From Gamarada debralockiae (Eukaryota > Ascomycota > Leotiomycetes > Helotiales > Hyphodiscaceae), in contig NXFV01001621.1 in assembly GCA_002803225.1 (NCBI GenBank), positions 35,402 through 99,401 on the forward strand: DNA of 64,000 nt, given 5' to 3'. Every line of letters begins with the position of its first letter. Within the stretch, counting starts at the first letter, position 1. Below the pieces are notes generated by a model. The model saw nothing but the letters and a program-made list of their open reading frames with translations, made no database searches and had not been told where the DNA came from. Shown here in pieces: positions 22,392-34,768 of this stretch. A program made the position numbers and the translations under genes.

Positions 22392-23045
22392 ATGTATTCT
22401 CCCGACGATTCAGACAATCCACGCATCTTCGATCCCCGTCAACAAATCCGCGGTAATCCTTCCAAAACCATCTCCCAACCTTCCGATATTCTGCATCATG
22501 ATCCAGAGACAGGGACGAGGAAGTTGATTATGTACGCGCTGGCTGCACCAGATACTCCGAGAGTTGACAAGAACTCCCTCGTAGTCGCAATCGACGGCGC
22601 GTGTAGGAATAACGGCCAACCTAGCGCAATAGCATCGTACGGCGTCTACTTCGCTCCGGATTCTCACTTGAACGCGAAAGGCAATCTCCCAAATCCAGTC
22701 AGCGATTCCAATGTGCATACAAACCAGAAAGCCGAATTATACGCGTTGTCCAAAGCCCTGGATATCGTGGAGCAGAAGTTCGGGGACAATATCATGATAT
22801 CAAGAATGGTTATAATCACGGACTCGACTTATCTGGTAGATGGATTGACGAAGCATGTTTGGGAATGGGAGTATAAGGGATATAAGAATGCGAAGGGGAA
22901 GGATGTCGTTAATGGGGAGGTGTTTAGGGAGCTACATAAGAGGATTGGGAAGCTAGAGAGTGATGGGATGGATATTTGTTTTTGGGATGTAGAGAGGGAG
23001 TGGAATGTGGAGGCTGATGGGCTTGCTAATGCTGCTCTAGAATGA
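22392..23045 (+). CDS. RNase H-fold ribonuclease (RNase HI type)
   Basis: Single exon, 217 residues. It has an N-terminal extension of about 60 residues, then the RNase H fold: VVAIDGACRNNG (Asp68), QKAELYAL (Glu115), IITDSTYLVDGL (Asp144) and EADGLANAAL (Asp209). All four metal-binding carboxylates are present. The usual fungal RNase H1 hybrid-binding domain is not seen. Proteins of this kind form an expanded group in filamentous fungi and may act on RNA-DNA hybrids; the target is unknown. It is not part of a retroelement here, since no reverse transcriptase, integrase or LTR was found nearby. Divergent partner: the Cdc25-like phosphatase. Confidence 0.85.
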   Translation: MYSPDDSDNPRIFDPRQQIRGNPSKTISQPSDILHHDPETGTRKLIMYALAAPDTPRVDKNSLVVAIDGACRNNGQPSAIASYGVYFAPDSHLNAKGNLPNPVSDSNVHTNQKAELYALSKALDIVEQKFGDNIMISRMVIITDSTYLVDGLTKHVWEWEYKGYKNAKGKDVVNGEVFRELHKRIGKLESDGMDICFWDVEREWNVEADGLANAALE

Positions 23046-23290
23046 CAATGAGTATGGGAGCATTGGAATCACGCATTGTCGTTGAGGTCGTGAGTTTTCA
23101 TATCGGATGTTGTACAGTGAGTCGTCACATGTTTTAAACTCCTCTCCAGACTCCTATTCAAAATAACACCGGTTCTCAGTATTTTAAAGTAGATGAGCCA
23201 GCGCTTGGTCACCATCTTACATCCTAAACCTCTCAGTACCCAATCCCCTTCAAACCTACCGGCTGGTCCTCCTCTTTCCCCACCAATCCT

Positions 23291-23539
23291 TCACCCTCCC
23301 CACCATCCTCTCCCGCGCATTCCTTGCTTCAACTGCTCCTTCATCTCCAACTCAGCCTCCACATCCCCAAATCGCCCACTCAACTCCTTCCCCTTTCTCC
23401 CAGTACGCACCACATACTCCACCTCCTTCCCAGGCCCCTCGCTAAGCGGCAACGGAACAACTTTGAAAGTCTTGTCTAAATGACCCTCCAAGATCTTCTT
23501 CTGTATCAACTTATCTTTAACCTCAGTCTCCTTGTACAT
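23291..23539 (-). CDS. small hypothetical charged protein
   Basis: 82 residues, single exon. The ATG at 23539 sits in a strong GGCCACCATG context. The sequence is rich in Lys, Glu and Gly, starting MYKETEVKDKLIQKKILEGH and ending GRGWWGG. There is no membrane span or signal peptide and no recognised family. It lies 13 bp downstream of the stop of the next hypothetical gene on the same strand, so it might instead be a 3' exon or UTR frame of that gene. Strong start context and codon texture favour a real small gene. Confidence 0.4.
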   Translation of the reverse strand: MYKETEVKDKLIQKKILEGHLDKTFKVVPLPLSEGPGKEVEYVVRTGRKGKELSGRFGDVEAELEMKEQLKQGMRGRGWWGG

Positions 23540-23552
23540 GGTGGCCGTTTGG

Positions 23553-24125
23553 TCAACTCCACGCCCGGTGCGACGGAGGGATGAGAAGCGGGGTAGGCAC
23601 CCTACTTTCGCCTCGTTTTGATTTAGTCCCGTTGTTTGAGGGAGGGAACTCAGATTGTGGTTTGTTCGAGACCAGTTCTAACAGAGCTGCTCCGTTGGCA
23701 AACCGCATTTGTTGAAAAGCTTGTAGTTCTTCTCTGTAGCACTGGTGGCTGAGACTGGGATTGTACAGGTCGAGGATCAGGTCTTCTCTGCTCATTACGC
23801 ATTGCTCGGCCCATAGTCGCGCAGACATCTTGGCATTGTGAAGTCCATTCGGGGTGTTGAACGCAATGCCGCTATCGCCTCTAGGTACTCTTTCGCTTAC
23901 ACTGCGGCGGAGGACATCCGTTCCTATGTTTCTGTTATTGGAGAGCATGACTGTAGGAATGCTGTGCTCGGATTGGCCTTCGAAGAACCCTCCGTTTTGG
24001 AGCAGGCGAAGCCATCGACTTGGTGAGATTGGCTCCCGTTTCTGCATATTGGTGTTGCTGGTAGAGGTGGCGCGAAGAATGAATCTGATAGTGGCAGGAT
24101 GGATGAGATTTCTTAGAAGGAGCAT
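23553..24125 (-). CDS. hypothetical protein
   Basis: A single open frame of 190 codons from the ATG at 24125. The N-terminus (MLLLRNLIHPATIRFILRAT) is basic and amphipathic and could be a mitochondrial presequence. The middle contains ARLWAEQCVMSREDLILDLY and CYREELQAFQQMRFANGAAL, which look like helical coding sequence. The C-terminus is Ser/Arg/Lys-rich. No family was recognised. An alternative start inside (MQKREPISPSRWLRLLQ) would remove the possible presequence. Confidence 0.45.
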   Translation of the reverse strand: MLLLRNLIHPATIRFILRATSTSNTNMQKREPISPSRWLRLLQNGGFFEGQSEHSIPTVMLSNNRNIGTDVLRRSVSERVPRGDSGIAFNTPNGLHNAKMSARLWAEQCVMSREDLILDLYNPSLSHQCYREELQAFQQMRFANGAALLELVSNKPQSEFPPSNNGTKSKRGESRVPTPLLIPPSHRAWS

Positions 24126-26117
24126 TGGATTGAGGATCTGCTTTCGATTTCATCGTCGAATTGGGGGCTTTGGAGAGTATTCATGGTGGCAGTCGCGTAC
24201 GATGAACACCTGGATGAGTTTTGCTTGAGATCCATTTCGAAATCGAATCCGATCAACTAATGTAAAGTTGCAGTGTAATTATTCGTAGGAGCTCGAATTT
24301 TGGGGTGCACTTGATGTCTTGCGGTAGTTGGGTGGTATTGGGGAGGAGTAATAGAAATGAAGGGGAAATTGGAAAGCAAATCTGGAGGCTGTATGGTCCT
24401 TGGAACAATTATTTCAATAATATATCATACTGAACGGAGGACTAGAAGTCGAGGTGCATATCTGCGTTTCAAAATTTGGATAGAGACTTATGGGAAGTAG
24501 TCCTCGATCCACCAAGTGGTAGGAAGGAGAAAGGCACTTTTAGACCATACTTTAACCACAACTAAGGAAGATAATTGGGTAATTATTTCTATGAGAGCCA
24601 AGACACTGAAGTGAAAAGGACTGACACTTGAGCGTCGTAACAAGGCTGAACAAACTCTGGTAGCGATCACGGGACCTCAGCCACGGGATAAAAAACATGA
24701 CTCGAAATCTGCCCCTCCACCTCACCATCGCCCACGATCCACTTCAGATCGTTAACTTCAAAGTGGAACCCGTTCAACGACCCCGAAAAACTCTTGTCCG
24801 CAAACACGTGGGAATTCCATCAAATTCTATCATCCAACTTGGTCGGGACAAGTCGGGTTCAGAACAAGCGAAAGATCCACTCTGAAACTGACTCTGCATT
24901 TTCCCATGGGGTTCCTCGGTCCGTTTCTCAGAGAGGAACGAGACTATTTCCCATCATGAAACTTACGTGAGGCTTTTCGCATCCTGGCAAAATGGAGTGA
25001 GAATGCGGCCCGTTGGTGCCTAACTAACAGGGAAATTCAAATGACTTGCATATGAGATCTCTCTGGGTATTTGCGAACTGCATGTACGTAGCCGTGTTTG
25101 TACGGGAAGAGCTGATGGCGTCGGGAAGGGTGAGGTTGAATCGCGAAAGTACCCTTTTGGTATTTGCGAGAGAATTATTCCGAGGGCTGAAAATGGCGCA
25201 AAAGACAGAGGACCGGCATGATTGAGGCTATATTAATGAAAGGAGCCTTCACGACCATTCGATGCGGAATAACTACGGGTTACAGCAGATGCAGATAGCA
25301 AACGGGAACGTTGGATAGGGGGGAAACTCTGTGCTTCGGGATTGATGCTGAGTGTACGGAGGTACGCGATATCTGAGCCTCAGCGCTAGCTGTCGTTGGT
25401 CTAGATTATGGGTGGTGGAGTAAAGAACTTGGGCAGTCACAGGGTGAGGGTGGAATAGGACCGAGGTGGATAAATGATTCGGAGTGAGACTGTGACTGAG
25501 ATCGACGATGTCTGCCACGATGGAAGGAGAATAATTATATCCATCTCATGCAGAAAAGACCAAGAAGTACTATCAAAGTATCGGACTAGGTATCCAAGCA
25601 TCCAACCTACTGAAATTCAACATTGCCCATGCTTCTGTGATCGCCCCGCTGCATACATCGTTGTAGTGCTTGCTTTTACCCCTCTTCCCCTTGGCCCATT
25701 CATCGAATCCTAATGAGCGAAGGCGGGAGCTTTGCGTCATGGGCGTCGAGACGAAATGCACTTCAAGAACCCGAAAACCTCAATTTCCCGCACAGTCTAA
25801 CCAATCATAGGATCCCCGCACTGACTCAAGTGGGATTTTAGACCACTGGGCGAATCCTTTCCAATCCTCGTACGTAGCCTGCCAGCCTTGCTTCTGCCTC
25901 TTCTACGCCCTCTTATGCAACAAGAAGTATAAGAACCTAGCACGCTGCACTTCCTGTCACATTCCTTCCAAACACAGCATTTATTGATTTCGTCATTGCA
26001 TACGCTTGGATTTGCTTTTTGCGTTGCATATAAAATCAGCTCATACCCCTCCATCGACCCCGCACTTCTAACATTCTACTCAACCACCACCTTCAACCGA
26101 GATCAATAACCGCAATC
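24126..26117. other. intergenic, promoter of the mannitol-1-phosphate dehydrogenase gene
   Basis: Nearly 2 kb without a supported gene. The right end is a pyrimidine-rich leader. A TATAAAA box at 26029-26035, 83 bp before the ATG, is followed by CT-rich and CAACCACC sequence, as is common for highly expressed fungal genes. Confidence 0.5.
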
Positions 26118-27347
26118 ATGGGAAAGAAGGCCGTTCATTTTGGTGCTGGTAACATTGGTAGAGGATTCGTTGCTGAATTGCAAGTTTGAAATCCTGCCCA
26201 CTTCTTCTCCGTTTGTCATGCTAACCCCACGTTTCCCAGCCTTCACAACTCCGGATATGAAGTCGTCTTCTGCGATGTTGTTGACACCCTCATCGAGAAT
26301 CTACAAAAATCGAAGTCCTACAAAGTCATTCAAGTCGGCGCTGAGGGCAACAGCGAGTCTGTCATCACAAACTACCGAGCCATTAACTCAAAAACCCACG
26401 AAGCCGACGTTATCAAAGAAATCACCACGGCAGATGTCGTTACCTGCTCAGTTGGACCCAACATCCTCAAGTTCATCGCTCCTGTTATCGCTAAAGGAGT
26501 CGATGCCCGACCAAATGATGCAACTCCCATTGCAGTGATTGCATGCGAAAATGCTATTGGTGCAACAGACACTCTCGCGAAGCACATCAAGGGGGATCAC
26601 ACACCCGAACACCGATTGGACGACCATCACGAACGAGCCCGATATGCCAACTCTGCCATTGACCGTATCGTACCCGCTCAAGACCCCAATGCTGGCTTGG
26701 ATGTCAAGCTCGAGAAATTTTACGAATGGGTTGTCGACGCCACGCCCTTCAAGGACCACCAAGTTCCATCGATCGAGGGAATCAAGTGGGTCGACGACTT
26801 GATCCCATACATTGAGCGCAAGCTGTTCACTGTCAATACTGGACATGCTGCCGCCGCGTACCACGGATACTACCACAAGAAGACCACGGTCTACGATGCC
26901 CTACAAGATCCGAACATTCTCAACGAAGTCCGAAGGGCTTTGGCTGAGACAAGTACTTTGATTGTTGGAAAGCATGGCATTGAAGAGGAAGAACAAAAGG
27001 ATTATGTTGAGAAGATCATCACACGTATTGGAAACCCACATTTGGAGGATGCTGTCGAGCGTGTTGGTCGCGCACCTCTGCGAAAGCTGAGCCGTAAGGA
27101 ACGCTTCATTGGGCCCGCTGCAGAGCTGGCAGAGGAGGGCAAAGAATTCTGGGCCCTTCTTGATGCTGCTGAAATGGCTTTCCGCTTCCAGAATGTCGAG
27201 GGAGATGAGGAGAGTGTGGAATTGGCCAAGATCATGAAGGACAACAAACCAGAGGCAGTCGTAGAGAAGGTCTGTGGCCTCACTTCAGACGACGCCTTGT
27301 TCCCCCATGTCGTGAAGATCGTGAAGAAGGTGCAAGCAGACGCATAA
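26118..27347 (+). CDS. mpdA: mannitol-1-phosphate 5-dehydrogenase
   Basis: Two exons, 26118..26179 and 26240..27347, give 389 residues, the usual length (about 388-390). The enzyme interconverts fructose 6-phosphate and mannitol 1-phosphate with NAD(H), a cytosolic step of fungal mannitol metabolism. The start reads [20 protein letters not shown], with the Rossmann loop GAGNIGRG at residues 9-16. Further family blocks are [45 protein letters not shown] and [13 protein letters not shown] (with the conserved region around the catalytic Lys that follows GIEKWVDDL-like sequence). The 60-bp intron begins GCAAGT instead of GT, a GC-AG intron required to restore the conserved [12 protein letters not shown] reading. 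A TATA box lies 83 bp upstream. Confidence 0.95.
26180..26239 (+). other. GC-AG intron in mpdA
   Basis: The donor is GCAAGT at 26180-26185; the branch site GCTAAC lies near 26220 and the acceptor CCCAG ends at 26239. Reading through would meet a stop (TTTGA) after the donor, so splicing is needed. GC-AG introns are a small minority of fungal introns. Confidence 0.85.
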
Positions 27348-27898
27348 TTGGGGTTTGGGATATTTTATGGCGAAATTGGTTGGATTGTGAGCGTTTTCTT
27401 TTGCGAATATCCAGGATATCCAGAATCATCGAACCATTGGATTGATTTGGCAGTCTGATCTGAGATATTAGTACATCAGGATGATATCAAAAATTCCCTA
27501 CTTGGGTCTCTTAGAATATTATGAATCTGAGATCATGAACAGACTCTTGATGCCATCTTTCGTGAATTCGTTTGTTGTCTCTCAGTCGAAAATCGTGACC
27601 TGGCCCTCAGCTTCGACTAATCCATATTCGGCCTAGCATCCATTGAACACCACCACGATAGAGCTGCCAAAGACCACGAATCTAATAATTCTGTCAAGAT
27701 CATTGAACCACCTCCACGACTTGCGCAACATCTGCAAATTCCAGGACACCTCCGAGTGATCACCTACGCCTGGGATATCTCGACTGATCGCAACGACCCC
27801 TTTCTGCAGAGCGATCTCTGCTGGCGTTCGGAAAGCCACATACATTTCTTCGTCCGTCACCCCTTATTGGAAATACTTTGGCTTAGCCTCCAGGCAAT
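27348..27898. other. intergenic between mpdA and SEC27
   Basis: A 75-codon minus-strand frame (27633-27860) lies here without recognisable similarity. The short distance between two conserved genes suggests it is not a gene. It contains the mpdA 3' region and the SEC27 promoter. Confidence 0.35.
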
Positions 27899-30850
27899 AT
27901 GCGATTGGACGTGAAGGTGTGTGGAATTTCTTTGGTTGCGCATAGGTGTTCATGAGATGGAGGATTCGCTGGAGATTTATACTTCGCACGAGGGGAAACC
28001 CACCAAGAATACGGCTATGGAGCTACATGAGACCGTTCATGCGGGGAAGATGACTATGAACACAACTAACTCAGGTTTCGAAATACAGAGACAGTTGTTT
28101 GCGCGGAGTGAGCGTGTGAAGGGTATCGACTTTCACCCTGTCGAGCCATGGATCTTGACCACGTTGTACAGCGGTATGTTTTTGGCGCATGGGATCTCAG
28201 AATTGTTGGCCATGCTAATTATCTCCAGGTCATGTCTACATATGGTCATACGAGACTCAGGTACGCTTCTAAGATTCCCTCATCGTTCTCTGAGCACTCA
28301 CTGACATCCTCTAGGCAATAGTCAAGACCTTCGAATTGACAGATGTCCCAGTAAGAGCAGGACGCTTCATTGCGCGCAAGAACTGGATTGTTTGCGGTTC
28401 AGATGACTTCCAACTTCGAGTATACAACTACAATACCTCCGAGAAGATCACCTCCTTCGAAGCACATCCCGATTACATTCGAGCGATTGTCGTCCACCCC
28501 TCACAACCATTCGTCTTAACCGCCTCAGATGACATGACAATCAAGCTTTGGGATTGGGATAAAGGATGGAAGTGCGTGCAAGTTTTTGAAGGACACAGCC
28601 ATTATGTGATGGGACTGGCGATCAATCCCAAAGACACAAATACCTTTGCTTCAGCATGTTTAGATCGAACGGTCAAGATCTGGAGCTTGGGTTCCTCGAC
28701 TGCGAACTTCACACTTGAAGCACACGAGACCAAGGGCGTCAACCATGTTGACTACTACCCCCAATCTGACAAGCCATACCTTCTTACAACCTCAGATGAC
28801 AGGACAGTCAAGATCTGGGATTACACCACGAAGTCACTGATTGCGACCCTGGAAGGTCATACAAGCAACGTCTCGTTCGCATGTTATCACCCAGAATTAC
28901 CCGTCATAATTTCAGGCTCAGAAGATGGAACGGTCAAGATATGGCATGCGAATACATACCGACTGGAACAATCTCTGAACTATGGCTTGGAGAGAGCATG
29001 GTGTGTCAGCTACCAGCGAGGGAAGCAAGGAGTGGCTGTTGGTTTTGATGAGGGTGCTGTGGTTGTGAAGATGGGACGAGAAGAGCCTGCAGTGTCAATG
29101 GACAGCTCTGGAAAGTTGATCTGGGCTAGACATAGCGAAGTCGTTTCCTCGATAATCAAGGGTGGTGGTAAGTTCATGCGCTCAATTAAAGTGCCTTGAT
29201 GCTAACACGGTGGTAGATGCTTCACTGAAGGACAACGACCCAATCACCCTCCCCACAAAAGATCTTGGTACCTGCGAAGTCTACCCACAAACCCTCCTCC
29301 ATTCTCCCAATGGCCGATTCGTCTCTGTCTGTGGTGACGGAGAATTCATCATCTACACTGCTCTCGCATGGAGAAATAAGGCTTTCGGTTCGGCTCTTGA
29401 CTTTTGTTGGGGATCGAAAGAGAACAGCAACGACTACGCCATCCGAGAATCAGCTACCAGTGTCAAGGTCTTCAAGAATTTCGTTGAGAAGACTGGAGGA
29501 CTTGATGTTGGATTCCAGGCTGAAGGATTGACCGGAGGTGTTTTGCTTGGTGTTAAGGGTCAAGGTGGGATTGGATTCTATGACTGGCAAACTGGTGGAT
29601 TGGTTAGAAGAATTGAAGTCGACCCCAAGGAGGTTCGTAATGTTCCGATATACTCTACTGAACGTTTTCTAACAATATTAGGTCTACTGGTCCGAGAACG
29701 GCGAGCTTGTTTCAATTGCTTGCGAAGATACCTTCTACGTCTTGCGATTCTCTAGAGAGAACTATATCGCAGCCGTCCAATCGGGTCAAGTTGAGGATGA
29801 TGGAGTTGAGGCAGCTTTCGAAGTTGTCACAGATATCAACGAGAGGTATGTTATCTTCCAACTTTGAAGTGATTAATACTTACCTTTCCCAGTGTTCGAA
29901 CCGGAGAGTGGGTCGGAGACTGTTTCATCTACACCAACAGCACAAACCGCCTGAATTACCTCGTCGGTGACCAAACTTACACCATCTCCCACTTCGATCA
30001 ACCAATGTACCTCCTCGGATACATCCAACGAGACTCACGCATCTACCTCGCCGACAAAGATGTAAATGTCACCTCATTCTCCCTCTCCCTTTCCGTTGTG
30101 GAATACCAAACCCTCGTTCTCCGCGATGATATGGAATCAGCAGCCGAACTCCTTCCCTCCATCCCTGCCGACCAGCTCAACAAGATCGCCCGTTTCCTCG
30201 AAGGCCAAGGGCATAAGGAACTCGCTCTCGAGGTCGCCACAGATCCCGAACACAAGTTCGAGCTTGCTCTCGCACTAGGTCAATTACCAATTGCCTTAGA
30301 GCTGGCCAAGGAAGCAGATGTGGAGCACAAGTGGAAGACAGTCGGTGACGCCGCTCTTGCTGGATGGGACGTTGCGCTCGCTGCCGAATGCTTTGTCAAT
30401 GCCAAGGATCTCGGCTCGTTATTACTGCTGCACTCAAGTACAGGCGATGTTGAGGGTCTGAGAGCATTGGCTGCACAAGCTTCTGATGCAGGTGCACATA
30501 ACGTTGCGTTCACGTGTCTCTGGCAATTGGCGGATGTTGAAGGCTGCATTGCCCTCCTTACCAAGACCGGCCGAACAGCAGAGGCGGTACTGTTCTCACA
30601 AACATACAAGCCAAGCACCACAGTCAAGACAGTCAAATTATGGAAGGAGAGCCTGGAGAAGGACAAGAAAGCCCGAGTAGCCAGGACAGTGGGTGTCCCC
30701 GGTGAAGACGAGGAGCTCTTCCCTGAATGGGAAGAGTATCTGCGGTTAGAGAGTGAAGGCGGTACGGCCCTCATTGATGTTAATGGCGATGGACCTGATC
30801 CTGACGCTGAGGATGTGCAGGACGGGACTTTGGTGTCTACGGAGGCATAA
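27899..30850 (+). CDS. SEC27: coatomer subunit beta' (beta'-COP)
   Basis: Seven exons join in phase: 27899..27916, 28089..28173, 28229..28260, 28315..29167, 29217..29632, 29682..29845 and 29893..30850. The product has 841 residues, about the usual length. Beta'-COP is a COPI coat subunit that binds dilysine retrieval signals and works in Golgi-to-ER transport. The N-terminus [18 protein letters not shown] is diagnostic and supports the tiny first exon of 18 bp. Six or more WD40 repeats follow ([41 protein letters not shown]), then the second propeller and an alpha-solenoid ([20 protein letters not shown]) that joins alpha-COP. The first intron, 172 bp, is the longest. One donor is the unusual GTTCGT at 29633. 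No damage was found in about 2.5 kb of coding sequence. Confidence 0.96.
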
Positions 30851-32284
30851 TTGGAGTTGGAGGTTGAAAGTGTTCACATTTTGCTAGAGGTTAGGATTTC
30901 TTGGCAGAAAGGACGGCAAAAGAAAATGTAGCGTAAATAGCTATTGGAATCGAGATGATTCAACCTAGGGGTCGATTCCCAATTTTCCATCGCTGGTCAA
31001 TATGTTCGTCCACGCTGGCAGTCTTCATGCTGCATCGGTCTAACGTAGAGACCAGCCTTCGCTTCTGCTACAATTTCCGAACTATCCGTTAAATATCATA
31101 TCACAACACTTGGCACCCCGCGCTGTGCCGGGCCAACTGCTCTACTGTCAAAAGATAGGTTACGAGGTAGGCGTCAACCGTCATCCTCAGCCCTATCAAT
31201 CGCGCCTATAATCCTCGCACCGTCTTCTATTCTTATTTCCCGTTCTACTCGGAGGTCAAGTCCCTTCAAAGGAATAGCTATGAGACTCGATAAAGACAAA
31301 AGACATATTTTCTAGCGACGAGGAGTGAGACATCTTCTTCATAGGAGGCATAATTTAATCTGGGATTATCCGAAGAAGACCATGGGTTTATAGAACACCT
31401 TCTCAGACTTCTCTACACCCTCTCCTCATTTATCGGCATTTACTGCCATCGAATCATCTCGGCGTCTTCTAGTTAGACGCCTTCACTTCTTCCAGCAATG
31501 GCAAGTGCTACCCCATCTCCGTCTGCCTACCTTGCAAGTGTAAAAGAAAGTCTTCGTCGTTGAGAATCTCCTTGGGATTCGTGGAGTTAAAGAGGAGATG
31601 CGATTCATCGACGAGGAGAAAGCAGCCTTTTTGGCTTCCTGTGAATGGTTGAGGCATGCTTCTTCATACTGGATATTAGTTTTGTTCTGTTTGAGGCTCG
31701 ATAGGGAGGGATGGTTTGTAGATTCTTCCATATCTTTAAGTCTTGTCGTTAACAAGAAGCTATTCCGTCAGGTCCGGCTGGCGTATCGTAGACACAATGA
31801 TCCCCAATTTGATGGTTCGTAAGAGAAGCCTTGACAGGCGTACTGCCAGAGCCTAACTCGATGTCAGCCTGATGCTGTGGTCGTTTAGCAGGGGATAAAT
31901 ACGAATATGCCATTCTGTCGCGGTATGGAGCTATGAGTCCGAGCAGACGAGAAGACCAGTTTCTTCCACGAGGTCTCGCAATCAACGCAGATTTGTCATT
32001 CGACGTTATCACAGCCCCAGAAATCTAGGCCATATGAGCTGTAAGGCTGTCTCGATACCTAGGTATCGGAAGTGGATTGATGCTCGTTTTGCCACTTGGC
32101 GGAGGCGCAGTGTGGCTGACAGGCTGCCAATCATCTGGTCTCGGCTCTGCCAATGACAGTTGACCAAAAATCTCCAGCTGAAAATTGGTGCATCCTTTCC
32201 ATGTTTCTAACCAATATTGTATAAAGTTGCTCTGTTTTCTTTTCGAAGATATTCCACATCATTTTAATCGAGACTCATTCTATC
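30851..32284. other. intergenic, nothing recognised
   Basis: About 1.4 kb with only short frames on both strands (for example 31483-31755 on minus) that show no family resemblance. It must hold the GRDP gene promoter. No TATA box is obvious; TTGTATAAAG near 32217 is a candidate, about 70 bp before the ATG. Confidence 0.35.
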
Positions 32285-34768
32285 ATGAATCTACAACGAA
32301 CGCGAAACTCTCTACTGGGAAATCAGAAAGACACTTCGAACAACGAGGAAAATGTTTCCTCTGCCAACAGACCAGCTGACGGAAATGAGATTTCTCCATC
32401 GTACGAGTCTACAACTCAAACTGCAACCGAAGAGCTAAATGCCGCCTTCGCGTCACTTCACCTCTCCGAATACCCCTCAGCTCTCCCAACAACCGATGAG
32501 TGTCTCGCCCATCTGAAGCTTCTTTCTGTTTTCAACACATTGAAAGAAGATGTAGGGTACACAGATGGACTATTTGGTTTGTGGGACGCGAGGTGCGAGA
32601 AAGTGGACGAGAAGGACAGAGAGAAGACTTTGGCGAGCATGCGTGAGAAGAGATGGGCCTTGTATGTGGCTAGGGCTGTCAATCGATTTCAGGACTGGTG
32701 GACAAAAGTGTTATGCTATAACAAGAGCAGACTGCAATGGAAGGAAATGCTTACGGACTCAGCTGGGTTTGCTCGATTTACAGAAGTTCAATATCGCGTA
32801 AACTGGAAAAAGGAAATGCTGCCCCCTCTTGGTGAGTATGCCACGTACGTCTTACTTTATCCCAACTAAATTTTGCAGATGTCTTGATGGTTTGGCATAC
32901 CTTTATGTTAAACCCTCGCAGTTACCTTGAGGACTGCATCAGATTTGGCTTAGCCGAGTTCTGGGCAGCTGGCATGCCATGGCGTGCTGTCAGCGAAGCT
33001 ATCGATAACACCAATTTTGTCTACGATGTACCTGAAGAGGGACGAGCCGCATTCACGGCCAAGACGGGCCACAAGTGGAATAATTCGCAAGACCTTATGT
33101 TCAAGACTCTTTCTTGTCCCACATGTCCTCGTGCTATCGTTGTTCCCTGGACTACTTGCGCAAGTGAGAACATGAGCCCAGAAGAGTAAGTGTTCTGTCT
33201 TTGATCCCCATTGCAAAATCTAACAATCTCTAGGATTACGAAGATGGCCGGAACTGGATATGGCGATCGCGACTTCTCATGGCCATGCCATGGAACCGGT
33301 AACGTGCTCAGCCATGATGTTCTCGCGGTCGACAGGTTCAAAAGAGACGTGGAAAGCCTCCGGTATAGAGATTTCCCAATGGGAGGAACGATTCTTACTC
33401 CGTCGACCGGAATGCCTGATGGCGCAACAGTAGACAATTGGGACAATCGATTTAATACTTTCCCAAATCGCCTTGTCAAGACGGCGGTCCTCGAAGAAGT
33501 CTCTGCGGTTCTTAGAAGCCCCAAGCCAACGATGGACCATGTGAAAAAGGCTATCGAAAAAACTATCAAAGACAAGGACCAGGTCAAGAAGGCAAATACA
33601 AAGACGGTGAACGGCAACACTGTTACCGGGAATGGCGTCCTGGCTAAACAAGAACGCATGGCAGTCCGAAAGATGATGTCTTGCTACTGGGATAACTCCT
33701 CTATTTTCGCCCTTGAACTCGGCAGTGCAGTCGTTCGCCAGTCCGTCTTCGTTGACAAAATGTGCAACATCGATTGGTTGCACAGTCCGAATGCTCGAGA
33801 AACAATGGAACGCTTAATCGAAAAGTATAAACGATTCATGAGTATCATTTCCGAAAACCCAAAACGTACTGCTATCCCAACCTTAGATGTGGATCTCGCA
33901 TGGCATACCCATCAACTCTCCCCCAAGTCGTACTACGAGTATTCAGTCCGCAAATGCCGCAAGTTTGTCAACCACGATGATAAGCTTGAGGAGGGTACAT
34001 TGGCAACGGGGTTTGAATGGACAAGTAAGATGTATCAGAAGATGTTTCACGAAGTATACTCGGAGTGCACCTGCTGGTATTGTGAAAGTAAGCTGGCCCT
34101 CACCGCACTCTCAAATCCCACTAACCATTCTCTCAGCCATTCGCTCCCGTCACATCTCCTCCACAGCGAAAGCTCTCCATCTCTCCACCCAAGAAAAAGT
34201 CCTCAACGAGTTCCACTCTTCCGGGCGCGCGCAGCTCTGCCCCCCAAACAACTCTGCCCACATCAGCTCACACAACGCTGTGAAGAGCACTCAAGCCTTC
34301 TCCGTGCTCGCCTCCGTGCACGCCGCGCGCCGCCGTCGAAAACAAGAACAGCTCGACGAAGCCTACAAAAAGGCGGTGAAGCGGGCTGGAGCGAAAGGAA
34401 GGCAAATTCCAGCAAAGAGCGAGTATTACTACGCCGATACGTGGGGTTATCCGTATTTGATGTATGGGCCTTGGCAAGCGTATCCGTGTAATGGATATCT
34501 GTATGTTGCCGGTGATCCGTGTATCATTCCTGGAGAGGGAATGCCTGGGAATTGTGCAGCGGGTGCTTGTGCAGGTGATGTTGGCGCTGGGGCGTGTGGT
34601 GGTCCTGGGGGGAATGCTTGTGGTAGTGCCTGTGGGAGTGCTTGTGGTGACGGAGGTGAGTTTCTTTCTTACTTTTATTTGCTCCTTAATCTCCAAATTC
34701 AAAACCTTTCACTAATTGAGTTGGTTTTAGGTGGATGTGGTGGAGGCTGTGGTGGTTGCGGAGGTTAG
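32285..34768 (+). CDS. glycine-rich domain-containing (GRDP/DUF1399) protein
   Basis: Five exons (32285..32831, 32879..33185, 33234..34087, 34137..34655, 34731..34768) join in phase to 754 residues. Introns are 47, 48, 48-49 and 75 bp. Two family blocks are clear: DVLMVWHTFMLNPRSYLEDC, and VDLAWHTHQLSPKSYYEYSV, each with the WHxxxLxPxxY core of GRDP (PF07173) proteins. Other conserved pieces are NDLxxxN-like 'SNPTN' exon ends and CTCWYCE. The last exons encode a Gly/Cys/Ala-rich tail ending GGGCGGGCGGCGG-like sequence, which gives the family its name. Fungal members are poorly studied; plant members are linked to growth and stress. Function in this organism is unknown. The small terminal exon (38 bp) is needed to finish the Gly/Cys tail. 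Confidence 0.85.

Noticed and set aside
22392..23045. RNase H as part of a retrotransposon
   Set aside because: No reverse transcriptase, integrase, protease or LTR nearby, and the gene is a clean single cellular-type frame.
27633..27860. 75-codon minus-strand frame between mpdA and SEC27
   Set aside because: No family resemblance, non-ATG or weak start, and it sits in a short spacer between two conserved genes.
33021..33783. Long minus-strand frames across the GRDP gene
   Set aside because: They are antisense shadows of a five-exon gene with two family motifs.
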